DNA of 64,000 nt from Oceanibacterium hippocampi (GCF_900172325.1 NZ_FWFR01000001.1:2186335-2250334); one strand, 5' to 3'; shown: positions 1 through 9,137, counted from the stretch's first letter. Notes: generated from the letters alone by a model not told the origin. A program made the numbers and translations.

Positions 1-330
1 GAGCGTGTCGCCCATCTCGACGGGGTGCTCTGGACCTATAGCCGCGAGAGTTTCCTGGCGCATGGCCGGGCCGGGCAGGCACGGGCGGCGGAACAGCCGA
101 TCCTGCTTTGCGACAGCGGCGGAAACCCGAACGCGGCGAACCTGCTGGTCGTGGTCGACGGCGCCGAAACGGACGATGCGGGTGCGTTCGAGCGCTGTCT
201 CTACCTATTCGACGGCAAGTCGGAAGAAGGGGTCGCGGAAGCGCGCGCGCGGTGGCGCGGCTTCCGCGAGGCCGGGATCGCCGTGACCTATTGGCAGCAG
301 GGCGAACGCGGCTGGGAGAAGAAGACCTGA
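1..330 (+). CDS. holC: DNA polymerase III chi subunit, C-terminal part
   Basis: The reading frame is open from the first base, so the N-terminus lies outside the window. The visible 109 residues include HLDGVLWTYSRESFLAHG near the start, followed by a proline-containing strand (QPILLCDS), a hydrophobic strand (LLVVVDGAE) and a C-terminal region ending YWQQGERGWEKKT. This matches the end of HolC/chi, the clamp-loader accessory subunit that contacts single-strand binding protein. The conserved order of strands and the WxYWQQ ending are what identify it. The gene ends four bases before the oppositely oriented cytochrome gene. Confidence 0.85.
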   Translation, partial: ERVAHLDGVLWTYSRESFLAHGRAGQARAAEQPILLCDSGGNPNAANLLVVVDGAETDDAGAFERCLYLFDGKSEEGVAEARARWRGFREAGIAVTYWQQGERGWEKKT

Positions 331-334
331 GGCC

Positions 335-760
335 CTATTCGCAGGGCGGCAGGGCCAGCAGCCAGTCGACCAGGGCGGCCCGTTCGGACTCCTTCTTGAC
401 CCCGGCATAGGCCATGATCGTGCCGGGAACGGCGGCACGCGGATTGGCGAGGAACGCGTCGAGCGTCTCCTTGTTCCAGACGATGTGCGAATTCCGCATC
501 GCCTTCGAATAGTTGTATCCCTCGACGCTGCCGGCGGCCCGGCCGTTCAGCCCGCAATGGCGCGGTCCGGTCCGGTTGCGCTCGACCGAATGGCAGGCGA
601 AACAGCGCTGGTAGATTTTCTCGCCGTCGGGCTCGGCCCCGGCGGAGGCGCTGCCGGCGCCGGTGAGAAGCAGGGCAAGGACGGCGGCCGCGCCGGCCTG
701 ACGGAGACCCCCGCCCCGAAGACGGGACGGGGGCCTGCGCGCGATCACGCGGTCACGCAT
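335..760 (-). CDS. c-type cytochrome, class I, exported
   Basis: A 141-residue monohaem cytochrome c. It starts with a basic segment and a hydrophobic stretch (AAVLALLLTGAGSASAG) read as a Sec signal peptide, followed by the haem motif CFACH and a Gly/Pro-rich class I fold (GPRHCGLNGR, later PGTIMAYAG supplying the likely Met ligand). It should carry electrons in the periplasm. The ATG at base 760 was chosen because the longer frame upstream runs back into the ferritin-like gene and has low-complexity shadow sequence. It lies seven bases after that gene, and no good ribosome binding site is visible, so translation may be coupled. An extra Cys (RHCG) lies outside the haem motif. Confidence 0.85.
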   Translation of the reverse strand: MRDRVIARRPPSRLRGGGLRQAGAAAVLALLLTGAGSASAGAEPDGEKIYQRCFACHSVERNRTGPRHCGLNGRAAGSVEGYNYSKAMRNSHIVWNKETLDAFLANPRAAVPGTIMAYAGVKKESERAALVDWLLALPPCE

Positions 761-767
761 CGGATCG

Positions 768-1358
768 TCAGGAGACGAAGGCGCTCGGAACCGGGGCAAG
801 CCCGAGAGCCTGCCGCAGCACGGCCCAATGCATGGCCTCGTCGCCGAGGATGCTGGCGGCGGCGGTGGCGAGATCGCGATTGTCGAACAGCGGGACGGCG
901 CCGAGGTAGGCACTGACCGCGCCCTTCTCCAGGCCGGCGGCGAATTCCAGCACGTCGCGCTGGGACTTCAGCTTCTCGACCGGGAAGTCGTAGGACGACT
1001 TGGCCTTGGCCGGCTTGCCGCCGAGCTTCGAGATGGTGCTCGCGAGCACGTCGGCATGTTCCTTGTGATGACCCTGGAAGGTCACCGCGAGGTCGAGGAC
1101 CGGCTTCTGCAGCAGGCCGCTCTCGGCGCCGAGCTGGTAGGCGGCGATCGCTTCCTGCTCGGCCGCGAGCGCACCGGCCAGGATGTTGACGTCGGCTTCC
1201 GCGTTGCCGCTGGTGCCGGCGGCGAGGCTCTCCTTGCCGGCCAGCATGGCGACCGCGGCGGCGGACAGGGTCAGGCCGCCGAGGCCGGTCAGGAAGCTGC
1301 GGCGACGGAGGGTCGGGATCTCGGCGGATGCCGGGACGATGATCTGGCTTTCGGACAT
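768..1358 (-). CDS. Tat-exported ferritin-like domain protein
   Basis: A 196-residue protein with a twin-arginine type leader (RRRSFLTGLGG followed by a hydrophobic Ala-rich stretch, residues about 18-45), then a four-helix ferritin-like domain of the Ferritin_2 type. Candidate metal ligands are visible in pairs: LAAEQEAIAAYQ, FQGHHKEHAD, LEKGAVSAY and GDEAMHW. Tat export implies that folding or cofactor insertion happens in the cytoplasm before transport. It sits between an ECF sigma factor and a cytochrome c on the same strand. A strong Shine-Dalgarno (CCAGGAGAG) precedes the ATG. The real substrate (iron, peroxide or another oxidant) cannot be read from sequence. Confidence 0.85.
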   Translation of the reverse strand: MSESQIIVPASAEIPTLRRRSFLTGLGGLTLSAAAVAMLAGKESLAAGTSGNAEADVNILAGALAAEQEAIAAYQLGAESGLLQKPVLDLAVTFQGHHKEHADVLASTISKLGGKPAKAKSSYDFPVEKLKSQRDVLEFAAGLEKGAVSAYLGAVPLFDNRDLATAAASILGDEAMHWAVLRQALGLAPVPSAFVS

Positions 1359-1491
1359 GTTGGTCTCTCCTGGGGTTGCAGACAGGGTGGTAACGAACAG
1401 AGGGGATGCCCGGCGCGAGGGCGCAGGCGGTGGTTGCCGCCGGGCGATGCCCGACGGAATGGCGTTGCTGGTCGAAAGGTCTGGCGTGGCG

Positions 1492-2190
1492 CTAGCGGTC
1501 GTCCGCCAGGCCGAGACGGGCGAGGGTGGCCGCGACGACCCGGTCGCAGGTCCGTCCGCCGAACGGGAAGGCTTCCTTCAGCGACTGATGGATCTCTTCA
1601 TCGATCGCGCTCTGAAGCAGCGCCTTGGCCCGGTGGTAGCGGGTCTTGACCGCTTCCGGACGGATCCCGAGCAGCTCGGCGACCTCTTGCACCGAATATT
1701 CCTCGAGCGCGCGGAGCGCGAAGACATCCCGCATGCCGGCCGGCAGGTTGCCGATGGCGCGTTCGAGGCAACGGCGGATCTGCGCCCGGGCGACCGCCGC
1801 CTCCGGACTGGCCTGTCCGGCACCGCAGGTCGAGTCGCCGCGCAGGATGTCCATCGGCCGCACGTTGCTGATCTCGTCCAGTTCGACGGTCGGCCGGGAA
1901 CGGCGCCGACGGTCATGGGTCTCGTTGATGGCGATCCGGACCAGCCAGGACGACAGGCTGGCCTCGCCGCGGAAATCCATGATGTGCTGGTAGGCACGCA
2001 CATAGGTCTCCTGGACGATGTCCTCGGCCTCGCTGTCGTCGGGTACCATCGCCCGGACGACGCGGAACAGCCGTGAATTGTTGTCGCGCATGACGCGCTC
2101 GAACGCGTCGACGTCGCCGCGGCCGATACGGTCTGCCTGGACCCGGTCCGAATCGACCGCCAGCGCGGCATTGCCTTGTATCTGGATCAT
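1492..2190 (-). CDS. ECF-type RNA polymerase sigma factor
   Basis: A 232-residue extracytoplasmic-function sigma factor. Region 2 covers about residues 26-100 (DVDAFERVMRDNNSRLFRVV, then DIVQETYVRAYQH and LSSWLVRIAINETHDRRRR). Region 4 lies near residues 150-205 (LPAGMRDVFALRALEE, ELLGIRPEAVKTRYHRAKAL). A Cys-containing tail follows (FPFGGRTCDRVVAA). The ATG at 2190 is preferred over one 33 bases upstream: it has a good Shine-Dalgarno (CAGGAG), and the upstream ATG overlaps the likely transcription start. No anti-sigma gene is next to it, which is unusual for ECF factors. The conserved Cys tail could be the sensor. The ferritin-like gene follows after about 130 bases. Confidence 0.93.
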   Translation of the reverse strand: MIQIQGNAALAVDSDRVQADRIGRGDVDAFERVMRDNNSRLFRVVRAMVPDDSEAEDIVQETYVRAYQHIMDFRGEASLSSWLVRIAINETHDRRRRSRPTVELDEISNVRPMDILRGDSTCGAGQASPEAAVARAQIRRCLERAIGNLPAGMRDVFALRALEEYSVQEVAELLGIRPEAVKTRYHRAKALLQSAIDEEIHQSLKEAFPFGGRTCDRVVAATLARLGLADDR

Positions 2191-2225
2191 CGCCGGCTCC
2201 TGATGTGAAGATGCCTTCTTCACCG

Positions 2226-2253
2226 TTAGACGGGGCGCGGCGTAAAAGGTTAC
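2226..2253 (-). promoter_or_regulatory. putative ECF-dependent promoter of the sigma gene
   Basis: Read on the minus strand there is GTAACC (2253-2248), 15 bases, then CGTCTAA (2232-2226), about 35 bases upstream of the chosen start codon. GTAACC is a typical ECF -35 element (for example, Caulobacter SigF uses GTAACC), and CGT-type -10 elements are typical of ECF promoters. The placement suggests autoregulation. Inference from motif only. Confidence 0.55.
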
Positions 2254-2305
2254 ATCTCTAGGGAAGATTTATCGCGTTGCCGGGCGAAATCCAGAGAGGC
2301 GCGGC

Positions 2306-2671
2306 TCAGCCTGCGCTCGTACCGCTGCCGGCGGCGGCCCAAAGCCGCTCGCGCTCCATGCGGACGAAGATTTCCGCCGTCGCCCCGTGGTCGCTGCCGT
2401 CATGCAGGCCGAGTTTCTTCGCCTTGGCGAAGAATCCCGGGGCCGGCATGTCGCCGCGCACCTTGCTGGTGACGAGCGCGGCGAGGAGTGGCCGACCGGC
2501 GGCGGCGTCCTCGGCCATCATGATCTCGAGCGCCGTCGCGACCCGGTGGATGGTGTGCGGCGGGGCGAGCGCCAGGGCCATGGCCGCCTCGCCATAGGTC
2601 ACGGTGCGGCGGGTTGCCGCCAGCCCCTCGAGGTAATGGCGGAGCCGGGCTTCGAGCGCCTGATCGCCCAT
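2306..2671 (-). CDS. conserved hypothetical protein, HTH-like N-terminus
   Basis: A 121-residue cytoplasmic protein without a signal peptide or membrane segment. The N-terminal half (RHYLEGLAATRRTVTYGEAA, then HTIHRVATALEIMM) looks like a helix-turn-helix or an MGMT-like 'tyGEVA' strand-helix unit. The second half has RPLLAALVTSKVRG and APGFFAKAKKLGLH, a pattern resembling small proteins whose exact function is unknown. Its stop and start codons interlock with the ABC-F gene (the ABC-F stop overlaps its ATG by one base), so it is upstream of that gene in the same transcript. I do not recognise a function. Confidence 0.75.
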   Translation of the reverse strand: MGDQALEARLRHYLEGLAATRRTVTYGEAAMALALAPPHTIHRVATALEIMMAEDAAAGRPLLAALVTSKVRGDMPAPGFFAKAKKLGLHDGSDHGATAEIFVRMERERLWAAAGSGTSAG

Positions 2672-4596
2672 CAGTCGGCGTCCTCGGTCTCGCCTTCCTT
2701 CACCCCGGTCGCCGCCTCGACCGCTTCCATTGCCGTGAGCCAGCGTTCCTCGGCCGCCCCGTGGCGATCGCGGAGGGCCGCCAGTTTCACGTTCAGGCTG
2801 GCCACCTTGCTGTGATCGTCGCCGTAAAGCGAGGGATCGGCGAGCTTGGCCTCCAGCTTCTCGCGTTCGCGCACGAGGCGGGCCATTTCCGCCTCCGCCT
2901 CCTTGGCGGCCTTGCGGTGATGGGCGATGGCGGCCCGCTGCTGGGCGGCGAGCTGGCGCCGCTCGCGGCCGCTCAGGCCCTGGCTCTTGGTTCCGTTCCT
3001 GGGCGCGCTGCCGGCATCGCCGCCGCTCCGTCCGCGCCGGCTCAGGACCTCGGTCCGGTAATCGTCGAGGGTGCTGTCGTAGGGTTCGATGCGGCCGTTC
3101 TCGACCCGCCAGAGCTCGTCGGCGACGAGGCCGACCAGGTGCGGGTCATGGCTGATCAGCAGGACCGCGCCCTGGAATTCGTTGAGCGCACTGACCAGGG
3201 CTTCCCGGGAGTCCACGTCGAGATGGTTGGTCGGCTCGTCGAGGATCAGCAGGTGCGGCGCGTCGCGGGTTGCCAGGCAGAACAGCAGGCGCGCCTTCTC
3301 GCCGCCGGACAGGTTGCCGACCTTGGTGTCGGCCTTGCCCTGGGCGAAGCCGAAGCGACCGAGCGCGGCCCGCACCTTGGCTTCCGTCTGCAGCGGCATG
3401 AGCCGGCGCAGATGCTCGAAGGCGCTCTCGCCATGCACCAGTTCGTCGACCTGGTGCTGGGCGAAATAGCCGACCCGGAGCTTGGAGGATTTCTCGAAGG
3501 TGCCGGATTCCGCCTTGAGCCGGCCGACCAGGAACTTGGCGAAGGTCGACTTTCCGTTGCCGTTGGCGCCGAGCAGGGCGATCCGGTCCTCCATGTCGAG
3601 GCGCAGGTCGAGGCGCGAGAGCACCGGCTTGCCGGGGGTGTAGCCGATGCTGACATTCTCCAGCGTGATCAGGGGCGACGACAGGGCCTGCGGATCCGGG
3701 AAATGGAAGCTCGGCGTGCGAGACTCGATCACCGAGGCGACCGGCTGCATGCGCTCCAGCATCTTCAGCCGGCTCTGCGCCTGGCGCGCCTTGCTTGCCT
3801 TGGCCCGGAATCGCTCGACGAAGGATTCGATATGCCGGCGCTCGGCCTCCTGCCGGCTGCGCAGGGCCGCCTGGTGGATCAGATGTTCGCGCCGGGTCCG
3901 CTCGAAGGTATCGTAGTTGCCGCGATAGCGGACCAGACGACGATCCTCCAGGTGGATGATCTCGTCGACGACGTTGTTCAGCAGCGCCCGGTCGTGGCTG
4001 ACGATCAGCAGCGTGTGCGGATAGGCTCGCAGGAAACTCTCCAGCCAGATCGTCGCCTCGAGATCGAGATAGTTCGACGGCTCGTCGAGGAGCAGCAGGT
4101 CCGGTTCGCCGAACAGCGCCGCGGCGAGCGCGACACGCATCCGCCAGCCGCCGGAATAGGCGTCGCACGGTTGTTTCTGCGCCTCGTCGTCGAAGCCCAG
4201 TCCGGCGAGGATGCGCGACGCCCGGGCCGGCGCGGTATGGGCCTGGATGTCGCCCAGCCGGATGTGGATCTCGGCGATCCGGTGCGGGTCGCTCGCATGC
4301 TCCGCCTCGGCGAGCAGGGCGCTGCGCTCGGTGTCGGCGTCGAGAACCGTGTCGATCAGCGATCGCTGTCCGCCCGGTGCCTCCTGCGCCAGGTGGCCGA
4401 GGCGCGCCCGTGGCCGCATCGCGATGCTGCCGGTTTCCGGCGCGATCTCGTTGCGGATCAGGCGCAACAGGGTCGACTTGCCGGCGCCGTTCGGCCCGAT
4501 CAGGCCGACCTTGCGGTTGGCATGGACATGGACATCGGCGTTCTCGAGCAGGAGACGCTCGCCGATGCGGTAGCTGAGGTTCTGAATATGAAGCAT
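2671..4596 (-). CDS. ABC-F family ATPase (Uup/YheS-like)
   Basis: A 641-residue protein with two ATP-binding cassettes and no membrane segments. The first Walker A is GPNGAGKST (residues 34-42), with signature YSGGWRMR and Walker B LLLLDEPSNYLD. The second cassette has GANGNGKST, signature LSGGEKAR and LLILDEPTNHLD. A charged linker between the domains and a C-terminal coiled coil (about residues 540-625, rich in Lys, Glu and Ala) are typical of ABC-F proteins, which act on ribosomes rather than as transporters. Length and tail fit the YheS branch better than EttA. One-base overlap with the preceding small gene. Confidence 0.93.
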   Translation of the reverse strand: MLHIQNLSYRIGERLLLENADVHVHANRKVGLIGPNGAGKSTLLRLIRNEIAPETGSIAMRPRARLGHLAQEAPGGQRSLIDTVLDADTERSALLAEAEHASDPHRIAEIHIRLGDIQAHTAPARASRILAGLGFDDEAQKQPCDAYSGGWRMRVALAAALFGEPDLLLLDEPSNYLDLEATIWLESFLRAYPHTLLIVSHDRALLNNVVDEIIHLEDRRLVRYRGNYDTFERTRREHLIHQAALRSRQEAERRHIESFVERFRAKASKARQAQSRLKMLERMQPVASVIESRTPSFHFPDPQALSSPLITLENVSIGYTPGKPVLSRLDLRLDMEDRIALLGANGNGKSTFAKFLVGRLKAESGTFEKSSKLRVGYFAQHQVDELVHGESAFEHLRRLMPLQTEAKVRAALGRFGFAQGKADTKVGNLSGGEKARLLFCLATRDAPHLLILDEPTNHLDVDSREALVSALNEFQGAVLLISHDPHLVGLVADELWRVENGRIEPYDSTLDDYRTEVLSRRGRSGGDAGSAPRNGTKSQGLSGRERRQLAAQQRAAIAHHRKAAKEAEAEMARLVREREKLEAKLADPSLYGDDHSKVASLNVKLAALRDRHGAAEERWLTAMEAVEAATGVKEGETEDAD

Positions 4597-4664
4597 GGTG
4601 CCCGCCTCATATCACGGCACCGGCCGGCAAAGAAGAACTTGCCGCACCGCACGCGTTCGCCGGT

Positions 4665-4693
4665 TGCTGGCCGGGCCGGCTTTGGCTATAAGG
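4665..4693 (+). promoter_or_regulatory. sigma70-type promoter for ndk
   Basis: TTGCTG at 4665-4670, a 17-base spacer, then TATAAG at 4688-4693, about 50 bases before the ndk start. Spacing and hexamers fit the housekeeping consensus well. Confidence 0.6.
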
Positions 4694-4742
4694 CGCGCGA
4701 CTTCATGCTTCATGATTTTTCCAAACAAGGTGGACTGCCCAG

Positions 4743-5165
4743 ATGGCTGTGGAACGCACGCTCTCGATCATCAAGCCCGACGCGACTCGTCGCAACCTGA
4801 CCGGCAAGATCAACGCGCTGCTGGAAGGGGCGGGGCTGCGTATCGTCGCCCAGCGCCGGATCCAGATGACGCGGACCCAGGCCGAGACCTTCTACGCGGT
4901 GCACAAGGAACGCCCGTTCTTCGGCAGCCTGTGCGACTTCATGACCTCCGGTCCGGTCGTCGTCCAGGTTCTCGAGGGCGAGAACGCGGTGGCGAAGAAC
5001 CGCGAAGTCATGGGTGCGACCAATCCGGCCGACGCCGCGCCGGGCACCATCCGCAAGGAATTCGCCGAGAGCATCGAGGCGAATTCGGCACACGGGTCCG
5101 ATTCCGCCGAGAATGCCGCGGTCGAGATCGCCTATTTCTTCGCTGGCGCCGACATCGTCGGCTGA
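4743..5165 (+). CDS. ndk: nucleoside diphosphate kinase
   Basis: A 140-residue enzyme that moves the gamma phosphate of ATP onto nucleoside diphosphates through a phosphohistidine. It starts [15 protein letters not shown], has the substrate loop [14 protein letters not shown], and the active-site His is residue 117 in NSAHGSDS, the family signature. Length is standard. AAGGTGG lies eight bases upstream of the ATG. Its last 34 bases overlap the end of the glycosyltransferase gene on the other strand. Confidence 0.97.
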   Translation: MAVERTLSIIKPDATRRNLTGKINALLEGAGLRIVAQRRIQMTRTQAETFYAVHKERPFFGSLCDFMTSGPVVVQVLEGENAVAKNREVMGATNPADAAPGTIRKEFAESIEANSAHGSDSAENAAVEIAYFFAGADIVG

Positions 5166-6121
5166 GACCCGGGTAACCGGACCGGCCCGACCGCCCGGAT
5201 CGCCGCGCAGGACCGCTCGATCAGCGCCTGCGCGGCAACGCGGTCGAGTGGCAGCGGCAGCCGGGCCCTGAGCCAGGGGCCGATCAGCGTCAGGCGGCTG
5301 CCCTGGCCGTTCTGCCGCACGAAGCGGCGGGCCCGCCCGGTCGCGCGCCGCGCCGCTAGGCGGCACAGGGCCGGGGCAAGATCCGCCCGGTCGGCCAGAT
5401 AGCCGCCGAGGGCGGCATTCAGATCATGGGTTTCCTGGGCCGCCCGGTTCGACATCCGGTCGCCGCCGCCGTCGCCCGCCAGCGGGCAATCGGCGACCAG
5501 GTCGTCGATCTGCGCGAAGGGACCAAGCCCCGCGAGCCTCAGGAACAGCGAATAATCCTGCACGAAGACGCGCTCGTCGCAGCCGCCGGCGGCGAAGAGC
5601 AGCTCGCGCCGCGCCAGCATGTCGCTCGGCGTCCAGTCGACCGCGCGGATGACCCGTGGCAGCGGATCGGGCCAGATCTCCGGGGCGGTTTCCGGCGGGT
5701 TGGCGCTTTGCCCCGAACTCGGTGTCGCGGAGGCGTCCGGGTCGTAGCGGCCATGGCGGCCGAAGGCGACGCCGGCGCCGCCCCGCCGGATCGCGTCGAG
5801 CAGCTTCAGGGTGGCATCGGGCCTCAGGACGTCGTCGCCGTCGACCAGCTTGACATAGTCGCCGGTCGCCCGGGCGAGCCCCGCATTGGTCGCGAAGGCC
5901 GGCCCGGCATTGGCCTGCTCGATGAGGATGAGGTTCGGCCAGTCCCGCGTCGCTTCGCGGACCAGGGCCGCCGAGCCGTCGGTCGAGCCGTCGTCGACGA
6001 TCACGTACTCGCGGGCGAATTCGCCCTCTTGGTCGGCGAGGGCGGCGAGGACGCGCGGCAGGTAGCGCGCCTTGTTGTAGACGGTGACGACGAAGCTGAC
6101 AGTCGGGCCGCCGGCCGTCAT
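5132..6121 (-). CDS. family 2 glycosyltransferase
   Basis: A 329-residue GT-A fold glycosyltransferase. The N-terminus [20 protein letters not shown] and the following [12 protein letters not shown] and [10 protein letters not shown] are the nucleotide-sugar binding strands and DxD metal site of GT2 enzymes. No membrane segments are visible, so it should work on the cytoplasmic face. The ATG at 6121 was chosen because it immediately precedes the GT2 fold and falls 25 bases after the purN stop; the longer frame only shadows purN. The acceptor cannot be predicted. The 3' end runs 34 bases into ndk on the opposite strand. Confidence 0.85.
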   Translation of the reverse strand: MTAGGPTVSFVVTVYNKARYLPRVLAALADQEGEFAREYVIVDDGSTDGSAALVREATRDWPNLILIEQANAGPAFATNAGLARATGDYVKLVDGDDVLRPDATLKLLDAIRRGGAGVAFGRHGRYDPDASATPSSGQSANPPETAPEIWPDPLPRVIRAVDWTPSDMLARRELLFAAGGCDERVFVQDYSLFLRLAGLGPFAQIDDLVADCPLAGDGGGDRMSNRAAQETHDLNAALGGYLADRADLAPALCRLAARRATGRARRFVRQNGQGSRLTLIGPWLRARLPLPLDRVAAQALIERSCAAIRAVGPVRLPGSQPTMSAPAKK

Positions 6122-6146
6122 GGGTCTTGCCGCTGTCCGCTGCCGG

Positions 6147-6788
6147 TCATGGCTCCGGCGAGAGCAGGCGGTTGTCGCCGCAGCCGCTGTCGCGGATCCG
6201 CACGCGTTCGCCGTAGATGCTGACCCGGCCCTCGGCGATCCAGCGGAGCGCGGCCGGGTAGATCCGGTGTTCCTCGGCAAGGATGCGGGCGGCCAGGCTG
6301 TCCGGCGTGTCGTTGTCGGCGACCGGCACGGCGGCCTGGGCGATGATCGGGCCGGAATCCATTTCCGGGCGCACGTAATGGACCGTGCAGCCGCTGATCC
6401 GGACGCCGGCATCGAGGGCCCGTTCATGCACATGCAAGCCCTTGAAGGCGGGCAGCAGCGAGGGATGGATGTTGACCAGCCGGTCGCGCCAGGAGTTGAC
6501 GAAATCGTTGCCGAGGATGCGCATGAAGCCGGCGAGGCAGACCAGTTCGACGCCGGCGGCGCGGAGCGCGCCGTCCATCGCCGCTTCGAAGGCCGCCCTG
6601 TCCGCATGGTCGCGGTGGTCGATGACGGCCGTCGCGATGCCGGCGGCAGCGGCCGTGGCGAGGCCGCCCGCGTCGGCGCGGTTGGCGACCACCAGCACGA
6701 TCTTCGCCGGATGGTCGGGCAGGGCGGTGGCGCGGATCAGCGCCTCCATGTTGCTGCCGCGGCCGGAGATCAGGATCCCGACCTTCAC
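6147..6788 (-). CDS. purN: phosphoribosylglycinamide formyltransferase
   Basis: Third step of de novo purine synthesis, moving a formyl group from 10-formyl-tetrahydrofolate to GAR. The protein opens KVGILISGRGSNMEALI and has the active-site region LAGFMRILGNDFVNSW and HPSLLPAFKGLHVHERAL, followed by GCTVHYVRPEMDSGPIIAQA. The GTG at 6788 gives 213 residues, the usual size, and is preceded by CGGGGCTC. An ATG at 6839 would overlap the end of purM and add 17 residues that do not match the family. It follows purM by 19 bases, the usual purM-purN operon. Confidence 0.93.
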   Translation of the reverse strand: MKVGILISGRGSNMEALIRATALPDHPAKIVLVVANRADAGGLATAAAAGIATAVIDHRDHADRAAFEAAMDGALRAAGVELVCLAGFMRILGNDFVNSWRDRLVNIHPSLLPAFKGLHVHERALDAGVRISGCTVHYVRPEMDSGPIIAQAAVPVADNDTPDSLAARILAEEHRIYPAALRWIAEGRVSIYGERVRIRDSGCGDNRLLSPEP

Positions 6789-6807
6789 GAGCCCCGGGTC
6801 CGTTCGT

Positions 6808-7890
6808 TCATCGGTCCCATGCCGTCCTGTTTCCGTCATAGCGGACGCGTTCGGCTCCGCCGTCGGCGGCTTCGAGCCGGCCGATGGCGACCGTCGGCAC
6901 AGCGGCATCGCGGAAACAGGCGGTCAGGGCCTCGGCACGCTCGGCCGCGACGACCGCGATCATGCCGATTCCGCAATTGAAGGTGCGCAGCATTTCCGCC
7001 GTCTCGATGCCGCCCTGCTTGGCCAGCCAGCCGAAGACCGGCGGCGCGCGCCAGCTTTCCAGGTCGATCCGGGCATTCACGCCGTCGGGCAGGACACGTG
7101 GCAGGTTTTCCGTCAGCCCGCCACCGGTGATATGCGCGAGCGCCCGGACGCCGCCTTCGGCGATCGCCGCCAGGGCCGGGCGGACATAGATGCGGGTCGG
7201 CTCCAGCAGCGCCTCGCCAAGGCTGCGCGGATCCTCGAAGGGGGCGGGACCGGCGAGATCGAAGCTGCCATTGTCGAGAATCCGGCGGACCAGCGAGAAG
7301 CCGTTCGAATGGACGCCAGATGCAGCGAGGCCGAGCAGCACGTCGCCGGCCGCCGCCTCGGCCCCGGTGAGCAGCGCCTGGCGCTCGACCGCGCCGACAG
7401 CGAAGCCGGCGAGATCGTAGTCGCCGCCGCCGTACATGCCGGGCATTTCCGCCGTCTCGCCGCCGATCAGGGCGCAACCGGCGATCCGGCAGCCCTCGGC
7501 GATGCCCTCGACGACGCGCCGGGCGACATCGATCTCGAGCCGGCCGCTGGCGTAATAGTCGAGGAAGAAGAGCGGCTCCGCGCCCTGCACGACGAGGTCG
7601 TTGACGCACATCGCGACGAGATCGATTCCGACCCCGGCATGGCGACCCGCCTGGCCGGCGAGCTTCAGCTTCGTGCCGACCCCGTCGGTCGCGGCGACCA
7701 GCAGCGGGTCCCGGAAGCCGGCCGCCTTGAGGTCGAAGAGGGCGCCGAAACCGCCAAGCGCCGCGTCGGCGCCCGGACGGCGCGTCGAGGCGGCCGCGGG
7801 AACGATGGCGCGGACGAGCGCGTCGCCGGCCTCGATATCGACGCCGGCGTCCTTGTAAGTGACGCCTTTGTTGCTGCTTTCCCTGCTCAT
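6808..7890 (-). CDS. purM: phosphoribosylformylglycinamidine cyclo-ligase
   Basis: Fifth step of purine synthesis, ATP-dependent closure of the imidazole ring to give AIR. Family blocks in order: [38 protein letters not shown], the nucleotide loop [32 protein letters not shown] and [20 protein letters not shown]. With the ATG at 7890 the protein has 360 residues, close to the family norm; the longer upstream frame adds unrelated sequence. Cotranscribed with purN. Confidence 0.96.
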   Translation of the reverse strand: MSRESSNKGVTYKDAGVDIEAGDALVRAIVPAAASTRRPGADAALGGFGALFDLKAAGFRDPLLVAATDGVGTKLKLAGQAGRHAGVGIDLVAMCVNDLVVQGAEPLFFLDYYASGRLEIDVARRVVEGIAEGCRIAGCALIGGETAEMPGMYGGGDYDLAGFAVGAVERQALLTGAEAAAGDVLLGLAASGVHSNGFSLVRRILDNGSFDLAGPAPFEDPRSLGEALLEPTRIYVRPALAAIAEGGVRALAHITGGGLTENLPRVLPDGVNARIDLESWRAPPVFGWLAKQGGIETAEMLRTFNCGIGMIAVVAAERAEALTACFRDAAVPTVAIGRLEAADGGAERVRYDGNRTAWDR

Positions 7891-7976
7891 GGGATAGGCT
7901 TGCCCACCGATTTTCGCGAACTGGTAAGAGCCCCGGTCGGGGCGCGCCGAACATACTTCTTTTCGGACGGTTTTCA

Positions 7977-9101
7977 ATGTTGCTGACCATTCGTCGCATA
8001 GCCCGCGATCACGCCATGGTGGCGGTCGTGAGCCTGCTGGCCTGCCTGGCGGCGGGCGATGCCCTGGCGCGCGACATCTTCAGCGTCGAGGGGATCGCCG
8101 TCGACCGCTCGGCGGCGAGCGCCGCGGAGGCGCGGGTGCAGGCGCTGCGCGACGGCCAGCGCGAGGCCCTGGGGCTGCTGCTCCGCCGGCTGACGCTCAA
8201 GGCCGATCACGGGCGGCTGCCATCGCTTTCCGACACCGATCTCACCACCGTGGTGAAGAGCATCGGGATCGACAACGAGAAGACCTCGCCGACCCGCTAT
8301 CTCGCGAGCCTCTCGGTGAGCTTCAAGCCGAACGAGATCCGCTCGCTGCTGCGGAACGCGGGCATCCCGTTCAGCGAGACCCTGAGCAAGCCGATGCTGG
8401 TCCTGCCGGTCTACCGGACCGCCGGCGGCCCGGTACTATGGGATTCCGGCAGCGAATGGTTCAACGCCTGGGCGGCGATCGAGCGCCCGGACTCGGTCAT
8501 CCCGGTGATCCTGCCGCTCGGCGACATCGACGACATCGCGACCATCTCCGCCGATGCGGCGCTGGCCGGGAACCAGGAGGCGATCGATCGCATGGTGGCC
8601 CGCTACAACGTCGCCGAGCTGCTGGTCGCCGAGGCGGCGATCGTCGACACCACGGTCGACGGGAACGGCACGGTGAACGGCGGTCAGCTCGCCCTGGCGC
8701 TCTATCGGTACGGCGCCGGCGGTCCGCAGAGCCGGGTGGAAAATTTCGCGCTTTCCGGCACGACCGCCGAGATCCTGGCGCAGGGCGCGCGGCTGAGCGT
8801 CGAATCGCTCGAGGATGCGTGGAAGGCCGACAACCTGCTTCGCTTCGGCGAGGAGGGAGTGCTGAGCGCGCTGGTGCCGCTCACCGACCTGTCCGGCTGG
8901 CTCACCGTGCGCGACCGGCTGGAGCGCGCGGCGGCGGTTCGCCGCATCGATCTCGCGGCGCTCACCGTGACCGACGCCCAGGTCGTGCTGCATTATCTCG
9001 GGTCGCCCGAACAGCTTGCCGTGGCGCTCGCCCAGCTCGACCTCTCTCTGGCCGAGGAAGGCGGCTACTGGACGCTCCGCGTGGCCTCGTCTACCCGCTA
9101 G
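7977..9101 (+). CDS. DUF2066 domain protein, exported
   Basis: A 374-residue protein with a hydrophobic N-terminus ([18 protein letters not shown]) read as a signal peptide, then a DUF2066-type domain ([41 protein letters not shown]-type strand). In alphaproteobacteria and gammaproteobacteria this family is often beside hda and the PerM-like transporter, as here. Function is unknown; a periplasmic role is inferred. GGACGG a few bases before the ATG serves as ribosome binding site; an internal ATG 13 codons in is possible. Divergent from purM. Confidence 0.82.
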   Translation: MLLTIRRIARDHAMVAVVSLLACLAAGDALARDIFSVEGIAVDRSAASAAEARVQALRDGQREALGLLLRRLTLKADHGRLPSLSDTDLTTVVKSIGIDNEKTSPTRYLASLSVSFKPNEIRSLLRNAGIPFSETLSKPMLVLPVYRTAGGPVLWDSGSEWFNAWAAIERPDSVIPVILPLGDIDDIATISADAALAGNQEAIDRMVARYNVAELLVAEAAIVDTTVDGNGTVNGGQLALALYRYGAGGPQSRVENFALSGTTAEILAQGARLSVESLEDAWKADNLLRFGEEGVLSALVPLTDLSGWLTVRDRLERAAAVRRIDLAALTVTDAQVVLHYLGSPEQLAVALAQLDLSLAEEGGYWTLRVASSTR

Positions 9102-9137
9102 CATCCGACTCGCCGCCACCCGCGAAGGACGCCGGTC

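Noticed and set aside
2614-4800. 728-codon plus-strand frame opposite the ABC-F gene
   Set aside because: Shadow; the minus-strand protein has both Walker motifs.
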